Assembly: GCA_017512425.1 (NCBI GenBank)
Contig: JAFWGI010000008.1
Span: 21,884-85,883 of the forward strand
Source: Hyphomicrobium sp.
Lineage (GTDB): Bacteria > Pseudomonadota > Alphaproteobacteria > Rhizobiales > Hyphomicrobiaceae
DNA: 64,000 nt
Direction of reading: 5' to 3'
A model generated the notes under the pieces. That model saw only the letters and a program-made list of their open reading frames with translations. It searched no databases and had not been told where the DNA came from. The position numbers and the translations under genes are program-made. Positions 26,820-35,232 of this stretch are shown one piece after another; position 1 is the stretch's first letter, and each line of letters begins with the position of its first letter.

Positions 26820-27116
26820 ATGCGTTCGTTCAAACTGGGCTTGGCCGCGGCGACGGTACTCTGCGCATTGGCAACATCGGCGCACGCCGATTGCAGAAAA
26901 GTTCAAACGATGGGCCAAGGCCTCACGCACGGCATTGCCGAACTTTTCGCGACGAAGGGACTGGCCAATACCATCTACGGGCAAGGCCGCGTCGGAAAAG
27001 GTCCTGTAACGACGACGTGCGATGACGGCGCGGGCATGACGACGTGCCACTCCTCGCAGACGGCATGCAAAGTGACGTCCGAAAAACCCTGCATCGGCGC
27101 CTGGCTGTGCTTCTGA
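26820..27116 (+). CDS. Small secreted Cys-rich protein
   Basis: 98 aa with a signal peptide ending HADCRKV; six Cys in the mature part could form disulfides. Family unknown. ATG follows GGAGG at 6 nt. The YCII-like gene starts 3 bp after its stop, so they share a transcript. Similar small exported Cys proteins occur at 27514, 28876 and 51783. Confidence 0.65.
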   Translation: MRSFKLGLAAATVLCALATSAHADCRKVQTMGQGLTHGIAELFATKGLANTIYGQGRVGKGPVTTTCDDGAGMTTCHSSQTACKVTSEKPCIGAWLCF

Positions 27117-27119
27117 GCA

Positions 27120-27506
27120 ATGGCTCAGAACATCCACGTCCATACCGGCCACTACCTCGCGGTCTTTACGAGTAACAAATCGAGCGCGAAGTGGCGCGCC
27201 TGGTACGCGATGTCCGACGACGAACAGCGCGCAACGGATGAGCGCGGGCTCGCGGCGCTCGCGGCATGGGACGAGGCTCACAAAGACGCGATCGTCTATC
27301 AAGGCGGCCCGCTCGGACCGACGAAGCGGACATCAGAAGACGGCGTCGCCGATGCCGTCAATGAGATGACGGTGTTCGTCGTCGTCCGCGCAGCGTCACA
27401 TGACGCCGCCGCGAAGTTGTTTGAAAATCATCCGCACTTCACGATCTTTCCGTGCGACGGCGTCGACGTCATGCCGTTGCTCAGCGGCCCTCCGCCGAGC
27501 GATTGA
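27120..27506 (+). CDS. YCII-related dimeric alpha/beta-barrel protein
   Basis: 128 aa. The C-terminal ENHPHFTIFPCDGVDVMPLL and the MTVFVVVRAAS strand match YciI-like small proteins. The catalytic His/Asp pair of YciI is not certain. Cytoplasmic, no signal peptide. Cotranscribed with the secreted Cys-rich gene upstream. Confidence 0.7.
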   Translation: MAQNIHVHTGHYLAVFTSNKSSAKWRAWYAMSDDEQRATDERGLAALAAWDEAHKDAIVYQGGPLGPTKRTSEDGVADAVNEMTVFVVVRAASHDAAAKLFENHPHFTIFPCDGVDVMPLLSGPPPSD

Positions 27507-27513
27507 CGACGGC

Positions 27514-28011
27514 CTACTCGGGTGCCGCGATCGACGCGGTTGCGTCTTCGGGCGCCGGAACGAAATACGGCGCGCGGTTCTTGAACGCCTCGAAGGTCTT
27601 CTGATCGATGGCCAGCGCCGCGCGAACGGGCTTTTGCGCCGACGGTGCAAGCGTTCGCTTCGCCGCCGCGATTTTAGATGCTTGAGCTTTGACGATTTTC
27701 TCTGGCGCTGGCATCGCCTTTACAGGTCGCGCGGCTATTGGCTTGCTTACCGCGAACTTCGAGGTCTGCCGCGTGATGTCCGTCTTCGGGATGATGCCAT
27801 CGTCGATCAGCGCACTAACGCAAGCGCTCGACAGCTTCGAGCGGCTTGTGTTCATGCACGCATGGCATCCGGCGGACCCCGCGACGTGCTTCGAGCAGTA
27901 GGCATAGTAGTCGCTCGCACAATTCATCTGCACGCTCCAGCTGAGCGCACGCGCGGGAGCGGTTGATGCAGACAACGCCGTCGAAGCAATAAGCAAAACC
28001 CAAATACGCAT
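27514..28011 (-). CDS. Secreted protein with Cys-rich N-terminal domain and Ala/Lys/Pro tail
   Basis: 165 aa. Signal peptide to about residue 22, then a compact region with five Cys (NCASDYYAYCSKHVAGSAGC, then HACM, SACV), followed by a low-complexity Ala-Lys-Pro stretch (residues 80-140). No known family identified. Convergent with the YCII gene, 7 bp apart. Confidence 0.6.
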   Translation of the reverse strand: MRIWVLLIASTALSASTAPARALSWSVQMNCASDYYAYCSKHVAGSAGCHACMNTSRSKLSSACVSALIDDGIIPKTDITRQTSKFAVSKPIAARPVKAMPAPEKIVKAQASKIAAAKRTLAPSAQKPVRAALAIDQKTFEAFKNRAPYFVPAPEDATASIAAPE

Positions 28012-28172
28012 CACGCCCTCGATACCGTTCGCTGAAGGATCAGCTTAGCGGACAACAAGGCAGCATTCGGGATACGCGGCGCGTTTGACCGCGCAGCGTT
28101 ACGCCGTGATTGATCTAATCACGTTGAGCGGAAGCGCCGTGCGCGGGCGCGATAACGGCGCAATGCGCCGTC

Positions 28173-28721
28173 CTAAATCTCGCCCTTTAGACCCTTCTCG
28201 AAGTATTTGTGGATCACCTTGTCCTGGTTTTCGAGGAGCCAGTCGATCGACGGTTCGCTGCGCATCGCTTTCGTAATGGCGAGCGTCGTCGCCTTGCGGT
28301 GGATGTCGAACAGGATTTTGTGGTCCAGATTGTCGTCGGTCGCGACCGACGGATTGAGCCACACCGAGACGATGATGCCGAGATCGTTGGCTTTCTCGCG
28401 CGGGATGACGCCCGACCTTACGCTGTCGATCACGCCCATCGCGGTCGCGTACTGCACGGTGCCCATCAGGATGCTCGTGTAGCGCTCGTTGTCGACGGAG
28501 ACTTTCGATACGCAGATCGTCGGCGGGCGCACCATGACGTCGGTATTGAGGAGGGCCAGCACGCGCGAATGGCCGACAACCTGATTGCCGAGCAGATCGG
28601 CAAACGCCGTGCCCATCGGGCCATCCATTTCACCGATGGCGACTTCCGGCTCGGCCGCCGTTCCGGGAGGGCCGCCTGCAACAAGGCTTTCGCCGATGCG
28701 CATGATAATCCGATCACTCAT
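28173..28721 (-). CDS. Formaldehyde-activating enzyme (Fae) paralogue
   Basis: 182 aa. The Fae fold is recognised from RIGESLVAGG, MGTAFADLL, ICVSKVSV, QYATAMGVIDSV, GVIPREKANDLGIIVSVWL and the C-terminal TLAITKAMRSEPS. Fae condenses formaldehyde with tetrahydromethanopterin. The segment that carries the proposed catalytic His in Fae (EVAHIDL) aligns with AAEPEVAIG here, so that His is missing, as expected for Fae-like paralogues of uncertain function. No other H4MPT-pathway genes are next to it. ATG 28721 follows GGAG. Confidence 0.78.
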   Translation of the reverse strand: MSDRIIMRIGESLVAGGPPGTAAEPEVAIGEMDGPMGTAFADLLGNQVVGHSRVLALLNTDVMVRPPTICVSKVSVDNERYTSILMGTVQYATAMGVIDSVRSGVIPREKANDLGIIVSVWLNPSVATDDNLDHKILFDIHRKATTLAITKAMRSEPSIDWLLENQDKVIHKYFEKGLKGEI

Positions 28722-28875
28722 ATTCACTCCATTGCAATGTGGTTGATGCCGGTGGCGCCGCGGCGCGGCACCGATGGCCGCGTTATGGCTGCTGATGCCG
28801 CAACCTGCAAGGTGCACGCAATTAAACCTGAGCGAAATGTGAAGCAACTTGGCGTGCGTCGCGCTCGTTCGATTA

Positions 28876-29160
28876 TCACTCAAACGGATTGATGGTTTTG
28901 CATTTCGTCTTTTCCCAAACGAGACAGCCGCCGTTGCTCGTCGGCCAGGTGCAGCGCCACACGCCGCAGGGTTCGCCACCCGGGTTCGCCGTTGTCGTCA
29001 AGCGCCGGACACGTTGCCGCTGAGCGGCGATGAGCTGCAGATCAGACTGTTCTGCGGTGGCCATTGGCCGTTGTGGAGGCGCAGGCGCTGCTTGCGCGCT
29101 CGTTGCGATGACCGAGAGATCGAAAGCGATGAAAGTGATGACGGCCGTGCGCTTCAACAT
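28876..29160 (-). CDS. Small secreted protein
   Basis: 94 aa with a signal peptide (about 1-24, ending SAQA). The mature part has four Cys in its second half (EPCGVWRCTW, GGCLVWEKTKC), suggesting two disulfides. ATG 29160 has GAGGAGG at 6 nt. Family unknown. Confidence 0.6.
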   Translation of the reverse strand: MLKRTAVITFIAFDLSVIATSAQAAPAPPQRPMATAEQSDLQLIAAQRQRVRRLTTTANPGGEPCGVWRCTWPTSNGGCLVWEKTKCKTINPFE

Positions 29161-29245
29161 GAGAGCCTCCTCGGGGCTGGTGTTGCACTGCTCGGTCTGT
29201 CGCTTGCGCCGCGCTTTCGGTTCAAATCGCAATTGCACTCAACAG

Positions 29246-29273
29246 AAAACCCCGCCTTTTGAGCGGGGTTTTT
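29246..29273 (-). terminator. Rho-independent terminator of the bciA-like gene
   Basis: Stem AAAACCCCGC (29246-29255) pairs with GCGGGGTTTT (29263-29272), loop CTTTTGA. T/A runs on both sides make it bidirectional. It lies 68 nt past the bciA-like stop on the minus strand. Confidence 0.8.
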
Positions 29274-29341
29274 GAGTGTAGGCTGTCACGCATGGAACAA
29301 CGACAGCGCACGCTGCAACAGTGATGCGCAATCGTCTCAGC

Positions 29342-30343
29342 TCAGAAGACTGCGTGCTCTGCCCGCTCAGCGGTTGCCTCGCCGTTGATGAGCCGGGCGT
29401 AAAAATCGGCGAGCGTATCGCGCCCCGTCTGCGGCGTCGCGTCGGCGTCATAGCGGCCCGTTTCAGGATCGAGAACGAGCATCGACTCCGTCGCATAGTA
29501 GCGGCCGATACGCGCCAGCTCCGCCTTTGCTGTAAGCGCAGGCACGACGTTGCCGGCAAGCCCGAGCGCGCCGGCGATCACATCCAGCATTGCAACCGGC
29601 ACGCTCCTGAATCGCGGCGGCTGACGTAACAGCGCGAACAGCATTTCGCCCTGTTGCCGCGGCGTTATCGCAGGGCCCGGTCCGCCGATCGGCAGGATAC
29701 GATTGTAGCGGGCCGGATCGTCGAGACAGTCCGCGATGTAGTTTGCGAGATCAGAATCGCTGATCGGCGCACACCGCGTCAGCGTTCCGTCTCCAAACAC
29801 TAAAAACGGCTTGCCTTTGCGTACGCGCTCGACCTGGCCCGACAACGACTTGAAGAACGCCGTCGGCCGCACGATAGAATACCTGAGGCCGCTTTTCGTG
29901 AGTTCAGCTTCAAAGGCAAGCTTGGCGCGCTGAAACGCGAGGAGGGGCTTTTGCACGCAAATCGCCGAGAGCAAGATGAAGTGTGGCACGTCGGCTGCGC
30001 GTGCCGCCGCGAGCGCATCGCGTTGTGCTTTATAGTCGATGGCCCAGGCGTCCTTCGGCACACCCGTACGCGATGCGAGGCAAGAGATAACCGCGTCGAA
30101 GCGCTCGGATTTCAGACCGTCGCGCGCGACGGCATCGGGATCGGTCACGTCGCCGTGGCGCATTTCGACGCCGGGGCAGTCGTTGAAAACGTCGGTATTG
30201 CCCTCGCGCACGAGGCAGACAACGTTATTCCGACGCGCGGCAAGTACCGCCACAACTGCGCGCCCGATCGTGCCCGTGCCGCCTAAAACGAGGATGCGGC
30301 GGGGTGGGGACGTCTGCTCATGATGCGTTACCGACTGGATCAT
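29342..30343 (-). CDS. bciA: BciA-like divinyl chlorophyllide 8-vinyl reductase
   Basis: 333 aa. The Rossmann start RRILVLGGTGTIGR and the long specific segments SCLASRTGVPKDAWAIDY, LLSAICVQKPLLAFQ, IVRPTAFFKSLSGQ and LPIGGPGPAITP match BciA very closely. The enzyme reduces the C8-vinyl group of divinyl (bacterio)chlorophyll precursors with NADPH. No other pigment gene is in the window, so either a distant photosynthesis cluster exists or the enzyme has another use. Start 30343 (ATG) is preferred to an upstream TTG at 30361. Confidence 0.78.
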   Translation of the reverse strand: MIQSVTHHEQTSPPRRILVLGGTGTIGRAVVAVLAARRNNVVCLVREGNTDVFNDCPGVEMRHGDVTDPDAVARDGLKSERFDAVISCLASRTGVPKDAWAIDYKAQRDALAAARAADVPHFILLSAICVQKPLLAFQRAKLAFEAELTKSGLRYSIVRPTAFFKSLSGQVERVRKGKPFLVFGDGTLTRCAPISDSDLANYIADCLDDPARYNRILPIGGPGPAITPRQQGEMLFALLRQPPRFRSVPVAMLDVIAGALGLAGNVVPALTAKAELARIGRYYATESMLVLDPETGRYDADATPQTGRDTLADFYARLINGEATAERAEHAVF

Positions 30344-30390
30344 CAGCACATCATGCCGCAAAGGCGACGCCGATCAATGGCGTCGTGCTC

Positions 30391-31365
30391 CTACGGCTGC
30401 TTCTCGCGAGCCGCCAAGTCCAGTTCGTCCCCTGGCAGATCGGCCGCTTCAGCGCCGTTCTTGCCTTGCCGGCCTTCGCCCCAGGTGAACAATCCGACGC
30501 CGGCCAGCACCAGGGTGGACCCAATCGCATCTGCAAGCGTGAACGGTTCGCCGAGCACAGCGACGGCCAGCGCAATCGTCACGAGCGGCGAAATCGTCGA
30601 AATCATCGCGACCGATTGCGGCGACGATCGCGCCAGTCCGGCATTGATCAGGAACGTCGGCACGACCGTCGCGAAGATCGCGCAGCCGAGCGTCAGCCAT
30701 AGGAACCGCGGTGTCGCCGCAAAATCACCGCTCACCACGACTTGATGTAATATGCAGAACACGCCGGCCGAAAGCAGCGCTATCGACGTGTAGAGGGCCG
30801 ACCCGAGCGCCGGAATAATCGCCTTTGCGATCAGATGATGAAACGCAAACGAGATCGCCGCGCCAAGCACGAGCAGTGTCCCGATGACTGTGTCGCGTCC
30901 ACCAACGGGCAAATCGATCGCGAATACGATCGCGAGCCCCGCATAAGTAATGCCCGCTGCCGCAAGCCCCGTCGGCGTGATGCGATGCCCGCCCAACGCC
31001 GCGCCGAACAGCATGATGAAAATCGGATACGTAAACAACACGAGCCGTTCGAGTTGCGCGCTGATGTACTGCAGCCCGGCAAAATCGAATTGCGACGCGA
31101 TGTAATAGCCGATGAAACCCGTCAGGCACGCAAGCGCAATCGTGCGGCCGTCAGGCAACGGCAATCCCGCGCGCTGCCGGGTACGAGCGGCCCAAAGACC
31201 GATCACCGCATAAAAAGGCATCGCGAAGATCATGCGCCACGCCAGCATCAGCGCCGCGTCGACGCGGTCCTGATAGGCGAGCTTGATGAAGATCGCTTTG
31301 GTCGAGAACAGCGCCGCGCCGAAGAACGCGAGCGCGTAACCGAGATATCGCGGATTGGCAAACAT
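30391..31365 (-). CDS. EamA/DMT-family membrane transporter
   Basis: 324 aa, ten predicted membrane helices in two EamA repeats (LGYALAFFGAALFSTKAIFI and GTLLVLGAAISFAF begin each half). Exports or imports a small metabolite; substrate unknown. Start at 31365 is tentative as an in-frame GTG at 31431 is also possible. One of three EamA proteins in the window (others at 35233 and 43502). Confidence 0.85.
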   Translation of the reverse strand: MFANPRYLGYALAFFGAALFSTKAIFIKLAYQDRVDAALMLAWRMIFAMPFYAVIGLWAARTRQRAGLPLPDGRTIALACLTGFIGYYIASQFDFAGLQYISAQLERLVLFTYPIFIMLFGAALGGHRITPTGLAAAGITYAGLAIVFAIDLPVGGRDTVIGTLLVLGAAISFAFHHLIAKAIIPALGSALYTSIALLSAGVFCILHQVVVSGDFAATPRFLWLTLGCAIFATVVPTFLINAGLARSSPQSVAMISTISPLVTIALAVAVLGEPFTLADAIGSTLVLAGVGLFTWGEGRQGKNGAEAADLPGDELDLAAREKQP

Positions 31366-31452
31366 GGCCGTGCCATAATACGGATCGTTCGTCCGCGTAA
31401 ATCCACCAATCGCGCGCAGGCAATGCCGCACTTACCGTCACGGAGACTGCTC

Positions 31453-31920
31453 ATGCCCGCCTTCACGCCCGACCGTTTCGTCGTCGAGCGCCACGATGCA
31501 TCGCATACGACCGGCGCGAAGACGACCGAGTGGATCAGCGAAGCGGGCAACCTGACGCAGTTCGGCGCCTTCATCGAAACGCTGCAACCGGGGTCGCGTT
31601 CGTCGATCAAGCATTGGCACAGCGCCGAAGACGAGCTGGTCTACGTGCTCGATGGCGAGGTGACGCTGATCGAGGGAACGTTGGAAACGCTCCTGCGCCG
31701 CGGCGACGCCGCGACCTTCAAAGCCGGCGTCGCTGTCGGGCATTACCTTGAAAACCGCAGTACGCAACCGACGCGCTGCTTTGTCGCCGGCACGCGCGCC
31801 GCGGTCGACACCATTACGTATCCCGACCACGATCGCATTTTGTATTGCGATAGCGCGAAAGCCGAACACGTCTGGACGGACGGGGCCGGTCGTCCGGCCG
31901 ACAGCGCTTATCGGAAGTAA
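31453..31920 (+). CDS. Cupin-domain protein
   Basis: 155 aa. Metal motif KHWHSAEDELVYVLDGE with GVAVGHYLEN as the second half. Paralogue of the cupin at 20255, with a C-terminal tail DAYP-like pattern TYPDHDR shared by both. Start 31453 has GGAGA. Divergent from the EamA gene. Function unknown. Confidence 0.82.
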   Translation: MPAFTPDRFVVERHDASHTTGAKTTEWISEAGNLTQFGAFIETLQPGSRSSIKHWHSAEDELVYVLDGEVTLIEGTLETLLRRGDAATFKAGVAVGHYLENRSTQPTRCFVAGTRAAVDTITYPDHDRILYCDSAKAEHVWTDGAGRPADSAYRK

Positions 31921-31952
31921 TTTTCGATACAGCGCGCGGACACGCGCTCTCG

Positions 31953-31983
31953 AAAAAAATGGGCGCCCGCGAGGGACGCCCAT
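31953..31983 (-). terminator. Rho-independent terminator of the outer-membrane gene
   Basis: Stem ATGGGCG (31959-31965) pairs with CGCCCAT (31977-31983); on the minus strand it is followed by seven T. It lies 48 bp downstream of the outer-membrane pseudogene. Confidence 0.75.
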
Positions 31984-32030
31984 AGCTTGACGGTATCTGA
32001 CGGGAGGCAGAAAGAACCGCCGAACATGCT

Positions 32031-32940
32031 TCAGTTCAGGCTATAGGAAACGCCGACGCGAACCTGGTTCACGCTGATGTCCTGCTTGGCGTAGATGGCT
32101 TCGATGTTTCCGGCTTCTTCCCCAGCCGACGCTAGATCGTCGTTATGACCGATCGTCATCGTTCCGAAATCATAGTGCAGCGCTTCAAAGCGGAGAGAGA
32201 TTTTTTCGCTCAGAAGCACCTGCACGCCGCCACCGGCAACCCAGCCGATGCGATCGTCGCTCCATTCGTACGTTCCGCTCTCGTTCGCCGGAACGCCGTC
32301 GCGCGGATCGGGTTCGCCTTCAGGCGAGGTAGCACTCCCGCTGTCCGGTCCACGCAACGCCGACGGTGCCGTAGAGCAGGAACGCGCCTGACGTTATGCC
32401 AAGACGTCCGCGCGACGAAGCCAAGTAGTCGAATTCGGAATTCACACGCAGGAACTGATCTGAGTCATCCAAAGTCTGGCCCGGTCGCAGCGTTCCGGCC
32501 TTTGGTGTAATCAAGCCATCGCCGGAACCGTCCATGCCCGACCAGTCGTAGTCGCCTTCGATGCCGAACACGACGTTGGACGGCTGGAAATTGTAACCGA
32601 CGTGGACACCGCCATTAAAGCCGCTGGCGTCGATCCCGACGCCGCCCGAGAATTCGCCGTCACGCGCGTACGTGCAGGCAATTGTCGATCCCGTTGCGCA
32701 GTCGGCCGTTCCGTTTGGGCCTCTATTCGGCGTGATGTCGTAGATCTTTTCGATTTCGGTCCCTGGTTCACCTTCGACATCCAGAAACTCGGTGTTCGGA
32801 ACCCCGAAGCCGTAGCCGACTTGGCCGCCCGCGTAGAACCCGCTCCAGTTCGCGTCTCCGGCGCGTGCCATATCTATCGAGGTGGCGCCAGACATCAACA
32901 AGACCGCGGCGCAACTGACTCCAACTAACAATGACTTCAT
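32031..32940 (-). pseudogene. Outer-membrane beta-barrel protein broken by a frameshift
   Basis: Signal peptide from MKSLLVGVSC (start 32940), then mature GDANWSGFYAGGQVGYGFG, typical of the Omp25/Omp31-like porins of Hyphomicrobiales. The frame stops at 32320 after VAWTGQRECYLA, while the next frame continues as DSGSATSPEGEP to VGVSYSLN at 32031. Joining them requires skipping one base near 32345-32350, so one nucleotide was inserted there. There is no homopolymer to suggest phase variation. It may be a true mutation or a sequencing error. Confidence 0.75.
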
Positions 32941-33581
32941 GATCTGAACGCTCCCCACGTTACGCAAAGTTTTTTCGTCTGTTTTCTTTCGGCGCAGCGC
33001 GTGCCCAAGAAGCGCCTTGCTAGAAAACTTTGAAGCACCGGGAAGTTTTGGAATGGAGGGGATGAATTCCCGGGAGGAATTCTGCAAATTGGTGAAATGA
33101 CTATATCTCGGCGTCCTGGGTCAGCCGCGCCACAGGTGAAAATCCACAGAAGAGCTCCGAAAATTGGAAGTTGGCTTTGGGCAGCGCTCTCGTTGCCGCA
33201 AACGGTTGTCTCTTCTGCCGAGCACGGCTAGCTACGTGGGTGACATCGCCTGTCGCCCGTCGACGATCGCGGTCCACACAAAAAACGCGACCGCTGCAAC
33301 ACATTTGGCGTCTGCTCGCGTGGCCATCGCGCCACGGCGCGCGCAAAACCGCGCACTGTTATCACCGCAGCGAGCGCATCGATTTGCGCAATCGATCAGC
33401 ACGTTGCGTCGATTATCGGCCGGAAAATCGATTGTCTGCTCGAACACGCGGCAATCCATGCAGCCCTTGCGCAAGGAGCATGGCTGATACTCCGTTTCTG
33501 CGGGTTTCATCACAGCAAACTGTATGCAAACCGTCGTGTTTGCTGCAGCGCCCTAGCGCTCGTATCAGAGGGAAATTCCGT
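32941..33581. other. 641-bp gap upstream of the L,D-transpeptidase gene
   Basis: No supported gene. A minus-strand open frame at 33232-33513 has acceptable codon use, two CxxC-like Cys pairs and a C-terminal hydrophobic stretch, but no ribosome site. The promoters of the divergent outer-membrane and transpeptidase genes must lie here. Confidence 0.35.
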
Positions 33582-34352
33582 ATGTCCTTGTGGCGGTTAC
33601 TCGTTGCCGTATCGGCCGTGTTCCTTTCGGGTTGCGCGACGAACGACCTCGAATACTGGGGTCTGCCGTACCCGACGACCGCCGTCGACCGCGCCAACTA
33701 TGCGCCGCGGCCGAAGGAAAAATTTGTCCTCGCTCCGATCGAAGTCGACCGCCTGCATCCCAAATTCCGTCGTCAGGAAGTCGCCTACAAGACCGCCGAA
33801 GCGCCGGGCACCATCGTCGTCGACGTTCCGAACCGCTACCTGTACCTGGTCGGCAATAACGGCCGGTCGATGCGCTACGCGATCGAGGTTGGCCGCGAAG
33901 GCTTCGGCTGGAGCGGTGAAGCAACCATCGACCGGAAAGCCGAATGGCCGGTCTGGACGCCACCCGCTGAAATGGTCGCGCGCGATCCGAAAGTCGCGCC
34001 GTTCGCCGCTGGCATGCCGGGCGGCGTCGACAACCCGCTCGGCGCCCGCGCGATGTATCTGTTCCAGGGCGGCAAAGACACGCTGTACCGTATTCATGGC
34101 GGCGGTCACCCGACGCGTCTCGGCAAGGCAACCTCAAGCGGCTGCATCCGACTGCTCGACCACGACGTCATCGACCTCTATGCGCGCGTCGGCACCGGCA
34201 CGCGCACGGTGGTGCTCGCGGAAGAGAAACAGGTCAGCGGCGCGGCGCCAGCAGCCGATCAAAGTGCCCCTGCGAGCACGGCGGCGAGCCGCGCTTCGGT
34301 CGTGCCGAACATTTCCGGGCGGCCTGGCCCGGTCGTCCGCCGCAACGGCTAA
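33582..34352 (+). CDS. L,D-transpeptidase (YkuD) lipoprotein
   Basis: 256 aa. Lipobox LSGCAT at about 15-20. The YkuD domain carries RIHGGGHPTRLG and the catalytic SSGCIRL with the Cys nucleophile. It forms 3-3 cross-links in peptidoglycan or anchors outer-membrane proteins. The C-terminus is an Ala/Ser/Pro-rich tail. ATG 33582 follows GGGA; the longer frame from 33171 lacks support. Confidence 0.92.
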   Translation: MSLWRLLVAVSAVFLSGCATNDLEYWGLPYPTTAVDRANYAPRPKEKFVLAPIEVDRLHPKFRRQEVAYKTAEAPGTIVVDVPNRYLYLVGNNGRSMRYAIEVGREGFGWSGEATIDRKAEWPVWTPPAEMVARDPKVAPFAAGMPGGVDNPLGARAMYLFQGGKDTLYRIHGGGHPTRLGKATSSGCIRLLDHDVIDLYARVGTGTRTVVLAEEKQVSGAAPAADQSAPASTAASRASVVPNISGRPGPVVRRNG

Positions 34353-34354
34353 CG

Positions 34355-34753
34355 CTAGCCTGCCGAGACGTACAGCATCGCCATGATCACGACGATCAAA
34401 GCGAACTGTGCGACGACGCGGAAGCGCATGAAGGCTTGGCTTCCGTCCTCGCTTCGTCCAGCGAGCATATTCCAGGCGCCGAGCAGCAATCCCGTGATAA
34501 CCGCGCCTGCAAGCAGCAGACCCGCGTAAGGTCCAACCGCCTGCAGCATTTCAAATGGCGAACGCGCGAATGCTGCAGCCAGGTTGGCATGTAGGCGATC
34601 ATAGCCGAAGTAAATCGCGACGCCGGCAAACGCGGCGATGACGCCGGTCAATCCGGCAGCCAGAATGTAGCGGACGTGGTGGCCGGTTTCGCCTCCACGC
34701 GCGTCGTCACCGGAGATAACGACGCCGTCGGTTTCGTCATAGAGGGTAGCCAT
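34355..34753 (-). CDS. HIG1-domain membrane protein
   Basis: 132 aa with three predicted membrane spans (about 28-50, 66-84 and 110-128). The HIG1 motif QX3RXRX3Q is seen in SQAFMRFRVVAQ. Alphaproteobacterial HIG1 proteins relate to the mitochondrial respiratory supercomplex factors that act with cytochrome c oxidase. The N-terminal first span is an extra element. Convergent with the transpeptidase (3 bp between the stops). Confidence 0.85.
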   Translation of the reverse strand: MATLYDETDGVVISGDDARGGETGHHVRYILAAGLTGVIAAFAGVAIYFGYDRLHANLAAAFARSPFEMLQAVGPYAGLLLAGAVITGLLLGAWNMLAGRSEDGSQAFMRFRVVAQFALIVVIMAMLYVSAG

Positions 34754-35232
34754 GACATGGGTTCCTTGTGTGAGGTCCAATGGTCAGGCGTTGAGCTTCC
34801 TTGTTGGCGCTTGCGACTCCGCTTCGCGGAGCCGGCCGCGAGCGCCGGGAACTCCTGCACCTTCCCGGCCGGCTCCCAGAACGGGAGTCGGAAGGCGCAA
34901 ACAAAAGAGCTTTTCCGTCGAGCCGGATCTGTCCGGCCTTCCCATTCTACCACGCTGCCGTGTGATCTGCGCCGGAGCGTGCATCACAGTTCCGCGATCC
35001 GATTGCGCTAAGTTTATGCGTTGCAGTGGTTTTTACGCCAACAGCAGCGCAAAATTGAACGCCATACGGTGAGCGCTGCTGATCGGATTTGCGGTCATTT
35101 CAGCCGCTGGGCCACCACCTGAGCCATGCGTCCCGTGCCTGCCTGCCCATGAGGCGCCGCCGTTTCTCACGGCTCCGTCATCACGTATGCATCTGCCGAA
35201 ATATTAGACACCTCCTGACTCGGACGCTCCCT
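34754..35232. other. 479-bp gap with nested palindromes
   Basis: Between divergent HIG1 and EamA genes. Contains the 24-bp repeat at 34814-34837 and a second palindrome with arms CTTCC...CTCCC and GGGAG...GGAAG (34861-34894). No gene, tRNA or small-RNA signature seen. Confidence 0.4.
34814..34837. repeat. 24-bp palindromic repeat, copy 1
   Basis: Core GACTCCGC-TTC-GCGGAGCC is a hairpin with near-perfect 8-bp arms. The 24-bp sequence occurs again as an exact reverse complement at 59292-59315. Confidence 0.7.

Noticed and set aside
30835..31452. Long plus-strand frame in front of the cupin (31453)
   Set aside because: It is antisense to the EamA gene, with Arg/Gln/Glu-rich composition typical of shadow frames.
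33232..33513. Minus-strand ORF of 93 codons with Cys pairs and a hydrophobic end
   Set aside because: No ribosome site and no family match. Left as part of the intergenic region; low support rather than disproved.
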